Shown here: positions 51,509 to 60,643 of the stretch, piece by piece
Layout of the letters: the number at the start of each line of letters is the position of its first letter
Position numbering within the stretch: the stretch's first letter is position 1
Assembly: GCA_910585455.1 (NCBI GenBank)
Contig: CAJUEL010000002.1
Location: forward strand, 62,001-126,000
Source of the DNA: an uncultured Eisenbergiella sp.
Lineage (GTDB): Bacteria; Bacillota; Clostridia; Lachnospirales; Lachnospiraceae
Length of the DNA: 64,000 bases
Direction: 5' to 3'
The notes under the pieces: model-generated
The model's database searches: none
The model's input: the letters and a program-made list of their open reading frames with translations, nothing else
Told to the model about the DNA's origin: nothing
Program-made: the position numbers and the translations under genes

Positions 51509-51651
51509 CAGTCGGATGAACAGATAAAACAGTGACGGAGAGAGCAGGAGGCACCCGTTAAAAATATGCCGGAAGGTGTATGCGAGTGGAAGCGGCACCA
51601 CGGATGATAAACCCGTCTTCTTTACAGGATAAGGAAGGTGGGTTTTGTTTT
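51509..51651 (+). promoter_or_regulatory. Attenuator leader of metG, T-box-like
   Basis: A 16 bp stem (51609-51624 with 51630-51645, three wobble pairs) followed by TTTTGTTTT is a strong terminator between promoter and metG, so read-through must be regulated. Upstream, GCGGCACCACGG (51592-51603) followed by ATAAACCCGTC resembles the T-box antiterminator consensus TGGNACCGCG plus CCCGTC. The leader seems short for a full T-box and the first base of TGGN is C, so the class is uncertain. The rest of the 265 bp gap holds a short palindrome (AATGGCACATGCCATT) near 51670. Confidence 0.5.
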
Positions 51652-51731
51652 ATGGAGGATGGATCAGGAAATGGCACATGCCATTTTACTGCGCTGCTTG
51701 CTGTGGCATTCATCAGGAAAGGAGAAACAGG

Positions 51732-53702
51732 ATGAGCAAGGGGAAATTTTATATGACGACGGCGATTGCCTATGCGTCAGGCAAGCCGCACATCGGCAAC
51801 ACATATGAAGCCGTGCTGGCGGACAGCATCGCGCGGTTTAAAAGAAAGGATGGTTACGAGGTCTTTTTTCAGACCGGCACGGACGAGCACGGGCAGAAGG
51901 TGGAGTTAAAAGCGGCGGAGGCCGGGGTGACGCCGAAGGAGTATGTGGATAAGGCGGCAGGGGAGATTAAGCGGATCTGGGATCTGATGGGAACCTCCTA
52001 CGATAAATTTATCCGCACGACGGACGCAGACCATGAAAAGCAGGTACAGAAGATCTTTAAAAGGCTGTATGAGCAGGGCGATATTTATAAGGGCGCATAC
52101 GAGGGCATGTATTGTACGCCCTGTGAATCCTTCTGGACCGAATCACAGCTTGTGGATGGCAAATGTCCCGACTGCGGCAGGGAATGCAAGCCCGCGCGGG
52201 AGGAAGCATACTTTTTCCGGATGAGCAAATATGCCCAGAAGCTGATCGATCACATCAACAGCCACCCGGAGTTCATTCAGCCTGTGTCCCGCAAAAACGA
52301 GATGATGAACAATTTCCTGTTGCCCGGGCTGCAGGATTTGTGCGTTTCCCGCACTTCCTTTAAATGGGGGATTCCGGTGGACTTTGACGACAAGCATGTC
52401 GTGTATGTATGGCTGGATGCGCTGACGAACTATATTACGGGGATCGGCTATGATGCGGACCAGGGCAGCACAGAGCAGTATCGAAAGTTCTGGCCGGCGG
52501 ACCTGCATCTGATCGGAAAGGATATCATCCGGTTCCATACGATTTACTGGCCCATTTTCCTGATGGCGCTGGGAGAGCCGCTGCCGAAGCAGATATTCGG
52601 GCATCCCTGGCTTTTGCAGGGCGACGGCAAGATGAGCAAGTCCAAAGGCAACGTGATCTATGCGGATGATCTGGTGGACTTTTTTGGCGTGGACGCGGTG
52701 CGGTATTTCGTGCTGCATGAGATGCCCTTTGACAATGACGGCGTCATAAGCTGGGAGCTTTTGGTGGAACGGCTGAATTCCGACCTGGCCAATACGCTGG
52801 GCAATCTGGTAAACCGCACGGTTTCCATGAGCAATAAATATTTTGGAGGCATAGTCGTAGACAAGGGCGCAGCGGAAGCGGTGGACGACGACTTAAAGGC
52901 CGTCGCCACAGGCGCTTACGCAAAGGTCGCCGCAAAAATGGAAGGGCTGCGTGTGGCAGATGCCATCACGGAAATCTTCACTCTGTTTAAGCGCTGTAAC
53001 AAATATATTGATGAGACACAGCCCTGGGTATTGGCCAAGGATCCTGCCGGGGCGGACCGCCTGTCCACCGTGCTTTATAACCTGGTGGAAGGCATTTTAA
53101 TCGGCGCATCCCTGCTGGAGCCTTTTCTGCCGCAGACAGCGGAGAAGGTGGCGCAGCAGCTTTCCACATCTCTGCGCGGCTTTGAGGAGTGCGAAAGCTT
53201 TGGAAGGTATCCTTCCGGCAGTCAGGTGACACAGAAACCGGAGATCCTGTTCGCCCGCCTGGATGTAAAGGAAGTGGTGGAAAAGGCGGATGCCATGTTT
53301 GCCGCAAGAAATGCGGCCACAGAGAGCGCGCCTGGGGAAGAGGAAAAGGAGCCCGCTGTGGAAATCGCGCATAAACCGGAAATCACCTTTGAGGATTTCG
53401 GGAAAATGCAGTTTGCTGTGGGAGAAATCCTCAAATGTGAGGAGGTTCCCAAATCCAGAAAGCTGCTCTGCTCTCAGGTGAAAATCGGCAATGAGGTGAA
53501 GCAGATCGTATCCGGCATCAAACAGTATTACAGCCCGGAGGAAATGGTGGGTAAGAAGGTGATGGTGCTCGTGAACTTAAAGCCCGCGAAGCTGGCCGGC
53601 GTGCTCTCGGAAGGCATGCTTTTATGCGCGGAGGATGCGCAGGGCAATCTGGCGTTGATGACGCCGGAGAAGGAAATGCCCGCCGGAGCGGAAATCTGCT
53701 AA
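51732..53702 (+). CDS. metG: Methionyl-tRNA synthetase
   Basis: A 656-residue enzyme. The HIGH-type motif reads PHIGN (19-23), the zinc knuckle CTPCESFW..CPDCGREC lies near 127-150, and KMSKS is at 300-304. The C-terminal 110 residues (FEDFGKMQFAVGEILKCEEV onward) form an EMAP/Arc1p-like tRNA-binding domain. The ATG at 51732 follows AAAGGAG; an in-frame start at 51645 lies inside the terminator region and is rejected. Expression is probably controlled by the leader attenuator. Confidence 0.97.
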   Translation: MSKGKFYMTTAIAYASGKPHIGNTYEAVLADSIARFKRKDGYEVFFQTGTDEHGQKVELKAAEAGVTPKEYVDKAAGEIKRIWDLMGTSYDKFIRTTDADHEKQVQKIFKRLYEQGDIYKGAYEGMYCTPCESFWTESQLVDGKCPDCGRECKPAREEAYFFRMSKYAQKLIDHINSHPEFIQPVSRKNEMMNNFLLPGLQDLCVSRTSFKWGIPVDFDDKHVVYVWLDALTNYITGIGYDADQGSTEQYRKFWPADLHLIGKDIIRFHTIYWPIFLMALGEPLPKQIFGHPWLLQGDGKMSKSKGNVIYADDLVDFFGVDAVRYFVLHEMPFDNDGVISWELLVERLNSDLANTLGNLVNRTVSMSNKYFGGIVVDKGAAEAVDDDLKAVATGAYAKVAAKMEGLRVADAITEIFTLFKRCNKYIDETQPWVLAKDPAGADRLSTVLYNLVEGILIGASLLEPFLPQTAEKVAQQLSTSLRGFEECESFGRYPSGSQVTQKPEILFARLDVKEVVEKADAMFAARNAATESAPGEEEKEPAVEIAHKPEITFEDFGKMQFAVGEILKCEEVPKSRKLLCSQVKIGNEVKQIVSGIKQYYSPEEMVGKKVMVLVNLKPAKLAGVLSEGMLLCAEDAQGNLALMTPEKEMPAGAEIC

Positions 53703-53715
53703 GAGGACCGGTGCT

Positions 53716-54684
53716 ATGAAAAAAGAAGAATTCATGTATGATTCCAGAGACGGGGCGACGAAAATCCATGCGGTAGCGTGGATTCCCGATGCGCCTCCGG
53801 TCTGTATTCTGCAGATCGTGCACGGAATGGCGGAGTATATTGACCGCTATGATCGTTTTGCCCAAAGAATGGGTAAGGAAGGAATCCTGGTGGTCGGAGA
53901 GGACCATCTGGGGCACGGACTGAGTGTGACCGGCAAAAATGGGGAGACGGACCATCCGCTGGGATATTTCTGCAGACGCGATGCGGCGACGGTGGTGGTG
54001 CGCGACGTGCATCGGCTGAAAAAAACGATGCAGGAGCGGTATCCGGGCGTTCCTTATCTGATTATGGGGCACAGTATGGGGTCCTTCATTACCCGCAATT
54101 ATCTGTGCCGCTATGGCAGCGGAATCGACGGCGCGGTCATCATGGGCACGGGCATGCAGCCCAGGGGGATGGTGAAGACTGCCAGGGCGGTTGCAAAGCT
54201 TCTGGGAGGACTGCAGGGGCAAAAGCATGTGAGCCGCTTCATGGATAAGCTCGCTTTTGGCGGCTATAATAAACGGATTGCGGAACCGAAAACTGCGATG
54301 GACTGGTTATCCCGGGATGAGGAGGAGGTGCGCAGGTATCTGGAGGATCCACTGTGCGGCTTCACCTTCACCCTGAACGGGTTTGCGACGCTGTTTGAGC
54401 TGATCGACCGGCTTTATGAGCGGGAAAATTTGTCGAAAATGCCCGTAAACCTTCCGGTTTTATTCGTCGCCGGGGACGCTGATCCGGTGGGCAGCTACGG
54501 CGCTGCGGTGCGGGAGGTGGCAGAGAGCTTTCGCGGACTTGGGATGGAACAGGTGGAATGCAGGCTCTATCCCGGCATGCGTCATGAGCTCGTCAATGAA
54601 ACGGGGCGGGAAGCCGTGGAGGAGGATATTCTGAATTGGATAAAAAACAGATTGTCGGACGGCGCGCCTTTGCCGCTCTCCTGA
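53716..54684 (+). CDS. Alpha/beta hydrolase, monoacylglycerol lipase-like
   Basis: A 322-residue serine hydrolase. HGMAEYIDRYDRFA near 36-50, GHSMGS with nucleophile Ser120, VAGDADPVG with Asp254 or 256, and PGMRHEL with His290 give a full triad in the lysophospholipase/monoglyceride lipase pattern. No signal peptide. It starts 13 bp after metG behind AGAGGA. Lipid or ester cleavage is likely; substrate unknown. Confidence 0.85.
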   Translation: MKKEEFMYDSRDGATKIHAVAWIPDAPPVCILQIVHGMAEYIDRYDRFAQRMGKEGILVVGEDHLGHGLSVTGKNGETDHPLGYFCRRDAATVVVRDVHRLKKTMQERYPGVPYLIMGHSMGSFITRNYLCRYGSGIDGAVIMGTGMQPRGMVKTARAVAKLLGGLQGQKHVSRFMDKLAFGGYNKRIAEPKTAMDWLSRDEEEVRRYLEDPLCGFTFTLNGFATLFELIDRLYERENLSKMPVNLPVLFVAGDADPVGSYGAAVREVAESFRGLGMEQVECRLYPGMRHELVNETGREAVEEDILNWIKNRLSDGAPLPLS

Positions 54685-55115
54685 TTTTGCTCTTTTTCGC
54701 TTATCCGATGCCGGTCCGGGCAGCCGGACAGGAGAGTACGGAGGATTCCATGGAATCGGAAGATTCCATTTATAGTCTGGACGAAGAAGACCTGGAAGCT
54801 TTTCTGGATTTTGTGAAGGAAAAGCTGGGAGTCGAAGCGCTGGACGGAGAGAACGGGCTGCGGGAAGCGATTGAAGCGGGAGAAGGGATCGGCAGCGGGC
54901 TTGCGGAAGGCTTTGAAGAGTTCTACGAGGAGTATCGGCAGAAGCTGGCCGACTGCGCCCAGGAGGCGCTGCAAAAGCAGGTGGTCGAGCCGGCGGCGGA
55001 GGCGGCGAAAAGCGCCGTGGAAAATACGGCAAAAACATTCTGGCAGGATTTGAAGGACAGCGTGGTTTCCTTTTTCAAAAATATCTTTGCGGCAATCCGC
55101 AGGGAGAACGGGTAA
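54636..55115 (+). CDS. Small secreted acidic helical protein
   Basis: A 159-residue protein I do not recognise. A signal peptide (RRAFAALLILLFFAYPMPVRAAG) is followed by a Ser/Glu-rich stretch and two predicted helices; the C-terminal half (KQVVEPAAEAAKSAVENTAK, then FWQDLKDSVVSFFKNIFAAI) is amphipathic. The start is TTG at 54636 with GGAGGA about 10 bases upstream, overlapping the hydrolase by 49 bp. The clean signal sequence supports a real gene. Could associate with membranes or lipids, which would suit its neighbour, but that is inference. Confidence 0.65.
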   Translation: MDKKQIVGRRAFAALLILLFFAYPMPVRAAGQESTEDSMESEDSIYSLDEEDLEAFLDFVKEKLGVEALDGENGLREAIEAGEGIGSGLAEGFEEFYEEYRQKLADCAQEALQKQVVEPAAEAAKSAVENTAKTFWQDLKDSVVSFFKNIFAAIRRENG

Positions 55116-55297
55116 GTGCAGGGCAATTGGCGCTCATGCACGGCAGCTCGCCAAAAAATGGCGCATGCCGGTTTACTGCATAGCTTTTTTGATAAAAGGA
55201 ATACTTATGGTAAACAGCTTTGTGAGACACAGGTGTGCCTTACATGGTCAAATTCAGCCATCCCGGCATTTGCGGGGATAAAAAGAATGGAGCGCAT

Positions 55298-56275
55298 ATG
55301 AAAATAGCCTTTTTTTCTACGAAGCCATATGATAAAATCTGGTTTGAACCGATGGGGAAGGATTACGGATATGAGATTCATTTCATAGAGCTTCCCTTCA
55401 ATGAAGAGACGGTGAGCCTTGCGGCGGGACACGATGCGGTGTGCATTTTTGTGAACGACAGCGTCAGCGCCGGCATGATCGACCGGCTTTGCGACATGAA
55501 AATCCGCGCCCTGCTTTTGCGCAGCGCAGGCTTTAACCATGTGGATATCGGGGCGGCGAGGGGCAGGCTTCCCGTGCTGCGGGTGCCCAGCTACAGTCCG
55601 GAGGCGGTGGCGGAATATGCCATGGCGATGCTTCTGACTGTGAACCGTTATACGCATAAGGCGTACAACCGGACGAGAGATTTCAATATGAACATCAACG
55701 GCTTTATCGGCGCCGATTTAAACCATAAGGTTGCGGGTGTGATCGGGACGGGGAAGATCGGGCAGGCGATGATCCGGATTTTTAAGGGCTTTGCCATGCA
55801 GGTGCTCGCCTACGACCCTTATCCGAATCCGAACCTCGACGTGAAGTATGTCGCCCTTTCAGAGCTGTTTGAAAAATCGGATTTCATTTCCCTGCACTGT
55901 CCGCTGACAGAAGCTACGAAGCATATCATCAACAGGGAAACGATCGGACAGATGAAGGACGGGGTTTATCTGGTCAACACCTCCAGAGGGGCGCTGGTGG
56001 ATACGGAGGCGCTGATCGAGGCCTTAAAAAATAAAAAGTTCGGCGGGGTCGGGCTGGATGTCTATGAGGAAGAAGAGGGGCTTTTCTTTGAGGATAGGTC
56101 TTCGGATATCATGCAGGATGAGAACCTGGCGCGGCTGATGACATTCCCCAACGTGCTCGTCACCTCCCACATGGGATTTTTCACGGTGGAGGCGATGCAG
56201 GCGATCGCGACGGAAACGCTGGAGAACATGTATGCGGTGGAACACGGACTGGCGCTGGCCAATCTGGTAGAATAA
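55298..56275 (+). CDS. D-2-hydroxyacid dehydrogenase, D-lactate dehydrogenase-like
   Basis: A 325-residue NAD-dependent enzyme. VGVIGTGKIGQAM-like AGVIGTGKIGQAMIRIFKG is the Rossmann loop; LRSAGFNHVDI, HCPLTEATKHIINRETIGQM and VNTSRGALVDTEALIEAL carry the Arg and Glu catalytic regions, and TSHMGFFTVEAM the His. The closest pattern is fermentative D-lactate dehydrogenase. GGAG precedes the ATG at 55298. It would regenerate NAD+ by reducing pyruvate. Confidence 0.87.
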   Translation: MKIAFFSTKPYDKIWFEPMGKDYGYEIHFIELPFNEETVSLAAGHDAVCIFVNDSVSAGMIDRLCDMKIRALLLRSAGFNHVDIGAARGRLPVLRVPSYSPEAVAEYAMAMLLTVNRYTHKAYNRTRDFNMNINGFIGADLNHKVAGVIGTGKIGQAMIRIFKGFAMQVLAYDPYPNPNLDVKYVALSELFEKSDFISLHCPLTEATKHIINRETIGQMKDGVYLVNTSRGALVDTEALIEALKNKKFGGVGLDVYEEEEGLFFEDRSSDIMQDENLARLMTFPNVLVTSHMGFFTVEAMQAIATETLENMYAVEHGLALANLVE

Positions 56276-56301
56276 CATAAAGAGAAAAAAGGAGTGTACG
56301 A

Positions 56302-57093
56302 ATGAAACTATTTAATCTTGACAGCCCGTTTATGCAGTTTCTGACGATGATCGGGAACCTGATGATCGTGAATATTCTGACGATTCTGCTCTGTATTCCG
56401 ATTCTGACGGCAGGCGATGCCATCACGGCGATGTATTATGTCACCATTAAAATGGCGCGGGGGGATGATCCCTATATTGTGAGGTCATATTTTAAGTCCT
56501 TCAAGGAAAATTTCAAACAGGCGACGATTCTGTGGCTGATCGTTTTAGTGGTAGCGTTTGTGCTCATCGCGGACTGCCGCATTGTCTTTACCAGCATGAG
56601 CGGCAGCTTTGTCACCGTGTTAAAGGGCGTGATCATTGTCGTGACAGTCATTGCAACGATGACCGGTCTGTATCTGTTTCCGGTGCTGTCAAGATTTGAA
56701 AATACCATCAAGCATACCATCAAAAATGCGTTCCTGATGAGCATCCTGAACCTGCCCAGAAGCATCCTGATCATCCTGATTCACGTACTGCCCGTGGTTC
56801 TCGTGCTGCTTTCCGCGAACCTGATTCCGGTCATCTTTTTGCTGGGAATGGCTGCGGTGGCGTATCTGTGCAGCACCCAGTATGTAAAGATTTTCAAGAA
56901 GTACGAGCCCGAGGAGGAAGCGGAGCAGCAAAATGGCGATGAGCTGGAAATGCTGTCCTTTATCGTGGAAGAGGAGAAGGCGAAAATGGAGGCGATTGCC
57001 GCCGCGGAGGCTGCCGAAAGGGAGGCGCTTCTGGCAGGGGAAGAGGAGTCTGTACAGGAAGAACCGGAAGACGAAGAACGGTCGGAGGAATGA
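56302..57093 (+). CDS. DUF624/YesL-family membrane protein
   Basis: A 263-residue protein with five or six membrane segments to about residue 195 and an acidic, Glu-rich cytoplasmic tail. NLDSPFMQFLTMIGNLMIVN, then IPILTAGDAITAMYYVTIKM are the DUF624 start; the family is often found near sugar ABC transporters, and an MsmK-type ATPase gene follows. AAAGGAG precedes the ATG. Function unknown. Confidence 0.82.
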   Translation: MKLFNLDSPFMQFLTMIGNLMIVNILTILLCIPILTAGDAITAMYYVTIKMARGDDPYIVRSYFKSFKENFKQATILWLIVLVVAFVLIADCRIVFTSMSGSFVTVLKGVIIVVTVIATMTGLYLFPVLSRFENTIKHTIKNAFLMSILNLPRSILIILIHVLPVVLVLLSANLIPVIFLLGMAAVAYLCSTQYVKIFKKYEPEEEAEQQNGDELEMLSFIVEEEKAKMEAIAAAEAAEREALLAGEEESVQEEPEDEERSEE

Positions 57094-57168
57094 CGGCATA
57101 CCGTTTGTTTCTTAAGATATAGTAAAAGTGCATAGTTGAAAAGAGATTAAATTGTTTAAAATGACGAG

Positions 57169-57251
57169 AGCCAATTTGGGGTTAAATAAATTATAGCATT
57201 TTTACCATCCTCGCATAAAAAGTTTGTGGAATACTGGTATAGCCAAATTGG
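57169..57251. repeat. Inverted pair of AGCCAAWTTGG motifs upstream of msmK
   Basis: AGCCAATTTGG (57169-57179) and AGCCAAATTGG (57241-57251) lie 72 bp apart. CCAATTTGG is the reverse complement of CCAAATTGG. A candidate -10 (TATACT, 57263-57268) follows the second copy. The spacing is about seven helical turns, which would suit DNA looping by a regulator. Confidence 0.5.
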
Positions 57252-57323
57252 AATGATTCAGTTATACTAAACGTAGACTTAGTTGAGGTGATCTCGACAA
57301 AACAAACAAGGGAGGCAATAACA

Positions 57324-58433
57324 ATGGCAAGTTTATCTTTAAAGAACATCTGCAAAGTTTATCCCAATGGTTTTGAAGCCGTTAAAAACTTCAACCTGGA
57401 AATCGCAGACAAAGAATTCATCATTTTCGTTGGACCTTCAGGTTGTGGTAAGTCCACCACCCTGCGTATGATCGCTGGTCTGGAAGACATTTCCTCCGGT
57501 GAGCTTAAGATCGGCGACAGAGTTGTCAACGATGTAGAGCCCAAGGACAGAGATATCGCGATGGTATTCCAGAACTACGCTCTGTATCCTCATATGACAG
57601 TATATGATAACATGGCTTTCGGTCTGAAACTGAGAAAAGTACCGAAGGATGAAATTGATAAGATGGTAAAAGAGGCGGCTAAGATCCTTGACCTGACTCC
57701 CCTCCTTGACCGGAAACCGAAGGCTCTGTCCGGTGGTCAGAGACAGCGTGTTGCCATGGGACGTGCTATCGTGCGTAACCCCAAGGTGTTCCTGATGGAT
57801 GAGCCTCTGTCCAACCTGGATGCGAAGCTGCGTGTACAGATGCGTATCGAGATCGCGAAGCTGCATCAGAGACTGGGCACCACCATCATCTACGTAACAC
57901 ATGACCAGACAGAAGCTATGACGCTGGGTACCAGAATCGTAGTTATGAAGGATGGCGTTGTGCAGCAGGTAGATACTCCTCAGAACCTGTATGAGAAGCC
58001 TCAGAACCTGTTCGTAGCAGGATTCATGGGATCTCCTCAGATGAACTTCCTGGATGCCAAGGTTAAAGTAAACGGCAGCAATGCAAGCCTGGAAGTAGCC
58101 GGAAAAGACATTCCGTTGCCTCCCGCTAAAGCGAAGAAGGTTATTGATGGCGGCTACAACGGCAAGACCGTTACCATGGGTATCCGTCCGGAAGACGTAT
58201 ATGATTCCGAGATGTTTATCGAAACAGCGAAATGCGTATTTACATCCACGATCAGAGTTTACGAGCTGCTTGGTGCAGAAGTGTTCCTGTACTTTGATCT
58301 CGGCGAGTTCCCGATCACTGCAAGAGTTGATCCTCGCACAACGGCAAGACCGGGCGATGAAGTCAAGTTTGCATTCGATATCGAGAAGATCCATATCTTT
58401 GATAAAGAGACAGAGCAGACCATCACAAACTAA
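57324..58433 (+). CDS. msmK: MsmK/UgpC-type ABC transporter ATPase for sugar uptake
   Basis: A 369-residue ATPase. Walker A GPSGCGKST (37-45), signature LSGGQRQRVAMGRA, Walker B VFLMDEPLSNLD and the H-loop YVTHDQTEAM are intact; the C-terminal third is the TOBE/regulatory domain of the CUT1 family. One such ATPase commonly serves several carbohydrate transporters whose operons lack their own, and no permease lies nearby. Codon choice looks more biased than in neighbours (many ctg, aag, gtt, tcc), consistent with high expression. GGGAGG precedes the ATG at 57324. Confidence 0.95.
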   Translation: MASLSLKNICKVYPNGFEAVKNFNLEIADKEFIIFVGPSGCGKSTTLRMIAGLEDISSGELKIGDRVVNDVEPKDRDIAMVFQNYALYPHMTVYDNMAFGLKLRKVPKDEIDKMVKEAAKILDLTPLLDRKPKALSGGQRQRVAMGRAIVRNPKVFLMDEPLSNLDAKLRVQMRIEIAKLHQRLGTTIIYVTHDQTEAMTLGTRIVVMKDGVVQQVDTPQNLYEKPQNLFVAGFMGSPQMNFLDAKVKVNGSNASLEVAGKDIPLPPAKAKKVIDGGYNGKTVTMGIRPEDVYDSEMFIETAKCVFTSTIRVYELLGAEVFLYFDLGEFPITARVDPRTTARPGDEVKFAFDIEKIHIFDKETEQTITN

Positions 58434-58447
58434 AAGAAATGAGCAGG

Positions 58448-58476
58448 GGGAGATGCGGAAGCATCTCCCTTTTTTT
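58448..58476 (+). terminator. Terminator after msmK
   Basis: GGGAGATGC pairs perfectly with GCATCTCCC around a 4 nt loop, followed by seven T. Confidence 0.92.
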
Positions 58477-58496
58477 GACCAACCGTGAAAAATATC

Positions 58497-58525
58497 TTGC
58501 ATCGTTCACAAATATGCTTTATGAT
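58497..58525 (+). promoter_or_regulatory. Promoter of the cdaR-like gene
   Basis: TTGCAT (58497-58502), a 17 bp spacer and TATGAT (58520-58525). A second possible promoter, TTGACT (58541-58546) with CAAAAT (58563-58568), lies downstream. Confidence 0.6.
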
Positions 58526-58613
58526 AAGGGTATGATTTTGTTGACTTTGCTTACCATAGGGGCAAAATGATTTGTGGCGTTTCACAGAATATGGAAGGAT
58601 GAGAGGAACGGGT

Positions 58614-59702
58614 ATGATTTCGAATCAGATAATTCAAACCAGCATTGAAGAATTGCGTGCCATCACAAAGGTCGATATTTATATTTTTGACCTGGATGGA
58701 ATGAGGGTGGCGAGTACAGCGGATGAGATCGGGATTTCCCGTGATATCATTACGAGCTTTGTCAATTCTCCCGCGGACAGCCAGGTGGTGAGTGGATATC
58801 ACTTTTTGAAGGTGCTCGATGATGGGGAAATCGCCTATATTCTGGCGGCAAGAGGCGGCAATGATGACGCTTATATGATTGGAAAGATTGCCGTGAGCCA
58901 GATTCAGAATCTGATTATCGCGTATAAGGAACGCTTTGACAGGAATAATTTCTTCCAGAACCTGATTCTGGATAATCTTCTTTTAGTCGATATCTATAAC
59001 AGAGCGCAGAAGCTCCACATCAATGTGGAAGGACCGCGCATCGTGTATCTGATTGAGACGAGACTGGAGAAGGACAACAGCGCGATGGAGCTGTTAAAGA
59101 GCCTGTTCTCTAACCAGAACGGCGATTATATTACCGCGGTGGATGAGAAGAATATCATCCTGATCAAGGCGCTGGATAAGGATAATTCTCCGGAAGCGCT
59201 GCAGCAGACTGCCGATATGATCGTGGATATGATGAACAGCGAGGCGATGCTGAACGTGCGCGTATCCTACGGCACAATCGTGTATGAGCTGCGCGAGGTT
59301 TCCAAATCCTACAAGGAAGCGTCGATGGCGATGGATGTGGGAAGGATTTTCTATGCGGAGAAGAATGTAATTGCCTATTCTACGCTGGGAATCGGACGCT
59401 TGATCTATCAGCTGCCGGTGAACCTGTGCCGCATTTTCATAGAGGAAATTTTCAGCGGCAATCAGGTATATGATATGGATGAGGAGACTCTGACCACGGT
59501 CAATAAGTTCTTTGAGAATAACCTGAATGTATCCGAGACCAGCCGCCAGCTTTTCATTCACCGTAACACTCTGGTGTATCGGATTGAGAAGCTGCAGAAA
59601 GCGACGGGACTGGATGTCCGGACCTTTGATGATGCGCTGACCTTTAAGATTGCGATGATGGTCGTTAATTATATGAAGTATCTGGATACGCTGGAGTATT
59701 AA
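58614..59702 (+). CDS. CdaR/PucR-type transcriptional regulator
   Basis: A 362-residue regulator. The N-terminal 130 residues (ISNQIIQTSIEELRAITKVD, then FDLDGMRVASTADE) are a sugar-diacid-recognition-like sensor, the middle a GGDEF-related domain without GGDEF residues, and the C-terminus a PucR-type HTH (FENNLNVSETSRQLFIHRNT, then LVYRIEKLQKATGLDVRTFD). It probably senses a small carbohydrate acid or related ligand. AGAGGAA precedes the ATG at 58614. The msmK neighbour suggests a carbohydrate link, not proved. Confidence 0.85.
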   Translation: MISNQIIQTSIEELRAITKVDIYIFDLDGMRVASTADEIGISRDIITSFVNSPADSQVVSGYHFLKVLDDGEIAYILAARGGNDDAYMIGKIAVSQIQNLIIAYKERFDRNNFFQNLILDNLLLVDIYNRAQKLHINVEGPRIVYLIETRLEKDNSAMELLKSLFSNQNGDYITAVDEKNIILIKALDKDNSPEALQQTADMIVDMMNSEAMLNVRVSYGTIVYELREVSKSYKEASMAMDVGRIFYAEKNVIAYSTLGIGRLIYQLPVNLCRIFIEEIFSGNQVYDMDEETLTTVNKFFENNLNVSETSRQLFIHRNTLVYRIEKLQKATGLDVRTFDDALTFKIAMMVVNYMKYLDTLEY

Positions 59703-59719
59703 GCTTTAGGAGAGTGCTG

Positions 59720-60628
59720 ATGGAAAATACAAACGTCAGTCAGGCGGTTATTGAAAATATCCTTCTTTTGAAGGATGGAAGCGTTGTGGCAGGGTGCTAT
59801 TTGCTTGCCGGGACCATAAAGGAGAAGGACAGGCTATATTGTGTGGACGGCGCCGGAAGGCTATGCTTTCCGGTGACGGTTGACAGCATTGCGGTGCAGG
59901 GAAAGGGCGGTATTTCCACCGTGAGCGCAGGAAAGGACGGCATAAACCGCGCCGCGCTGCGCATAAAGGATTGCGCCGTGAGTGATCTGCACATCGGTCA
60001 TTTGCTGCAGAGCGAACCGGAAGAGATTTTATACGAAGAAATGCCGGGATGGGATGCGATCACAGCCCGGTTTGAAAAGCAATATCCCGGGCAGGGGAAA
60101 CCTGCCCATTTTGGCATGTATTCCTGCATAAAGCCCGGAATGGCGGGACCGTTGGATGGAATCAGCGTCTATAACGGGAAGGAGTATTTTCATTTTGTCA
60201 CGTACGGACTTTCGGAGCTGTATGAAAAGCAGAACGGCAATCCGCAGCGGAGCGGATATGGTTTTGAGCTGACTGTGAAGCTGAAGAAGGAAGGACTGGA
60301 AAATCCCATGCTGGAGGTGCGCCATATGTGCAGCCTGCTGCAGATGGTGGCGGGAATTACGGCGGAGGGCGGACATCAGTTTTTGCCGGGACAGGTTCTG
60401 CCAATCAGCAGGCAGAAGGGGCTGGACGCCGGCGGGAAGTCCCATATAGCCGGTTTTCTGACAAAGGAGGATGAGCTGGGAAGTATCATGTCGCCCTTCG
60501 GCACGGTGCAGCTTGTGCAGCTTGTCGGCGTGACGGCAGAGGAAATGGAGCAGGTGAAGGATAAGAAATTGAGCTGGGCGCAGCTGAATGACCGGATTCC
60601 GGCAGGGATGACAGATTATAAAAGATGA
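59720..60628 (+). CDS. SUFU-domain protein with N-terminal EF-Tu-like barrel
   Basis: A 302-residue protein. The first 95 residues (GSVVAGCYLLAGTIKEKDRL, then VDSIAVQGKGGISTVSAGKD) look like the beta-barrel domain 2 of translation factors without any GTPase domain. From about 110 on the sequence matches the suppressor-of-fused pattern (FHFVTYGLSELYEKQNGNPQ, YGFELTVKLKKEG). Bacterial SUFU proteins are often linked to immunity against polymorphic toxins, but no toxin gene is nearby. TAGGAGA lies 7 bases before the ATG at 59720; a GTG at 59714 is possible. Function unknown. Confidence 0.75.
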   Translation: MENTNVSQAVIENILLLKDGSVVAGCYLLAGTIKEKDRLYCVDGAGRLCFPVTVDSIAVQGKGGISTVSAGKDGINRAALRIKDCAVSDLHIGHLLQSEPEEILYEEMPGWDAITARFEKQYPGQGKPAHFGMYSCIKPGMAGPLDGISVYNGKEYFHFVTYGLSELYEKQNGNPQRSGYGFELTVKLKKEGLENPMLEVRHMCSLLQMVAGITAEGGHQFLPGQVLPISRQKGLDAGGKSHIAGFLTKEDELGSIMSPFGTVQLVQLVGVTAEEMEQVKDKKLSWAQLNDRIPAGMTDYKR

Positions 60629-60643
60629 GATAATGCTATAATA

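Noticed and set aside
51509..51651. SAM-I or similar SAM riboswitch for metG
   Set aside because: None of the conserved S-box blocks is present; the antiterminator-like segment points rather to a T-box-like element.
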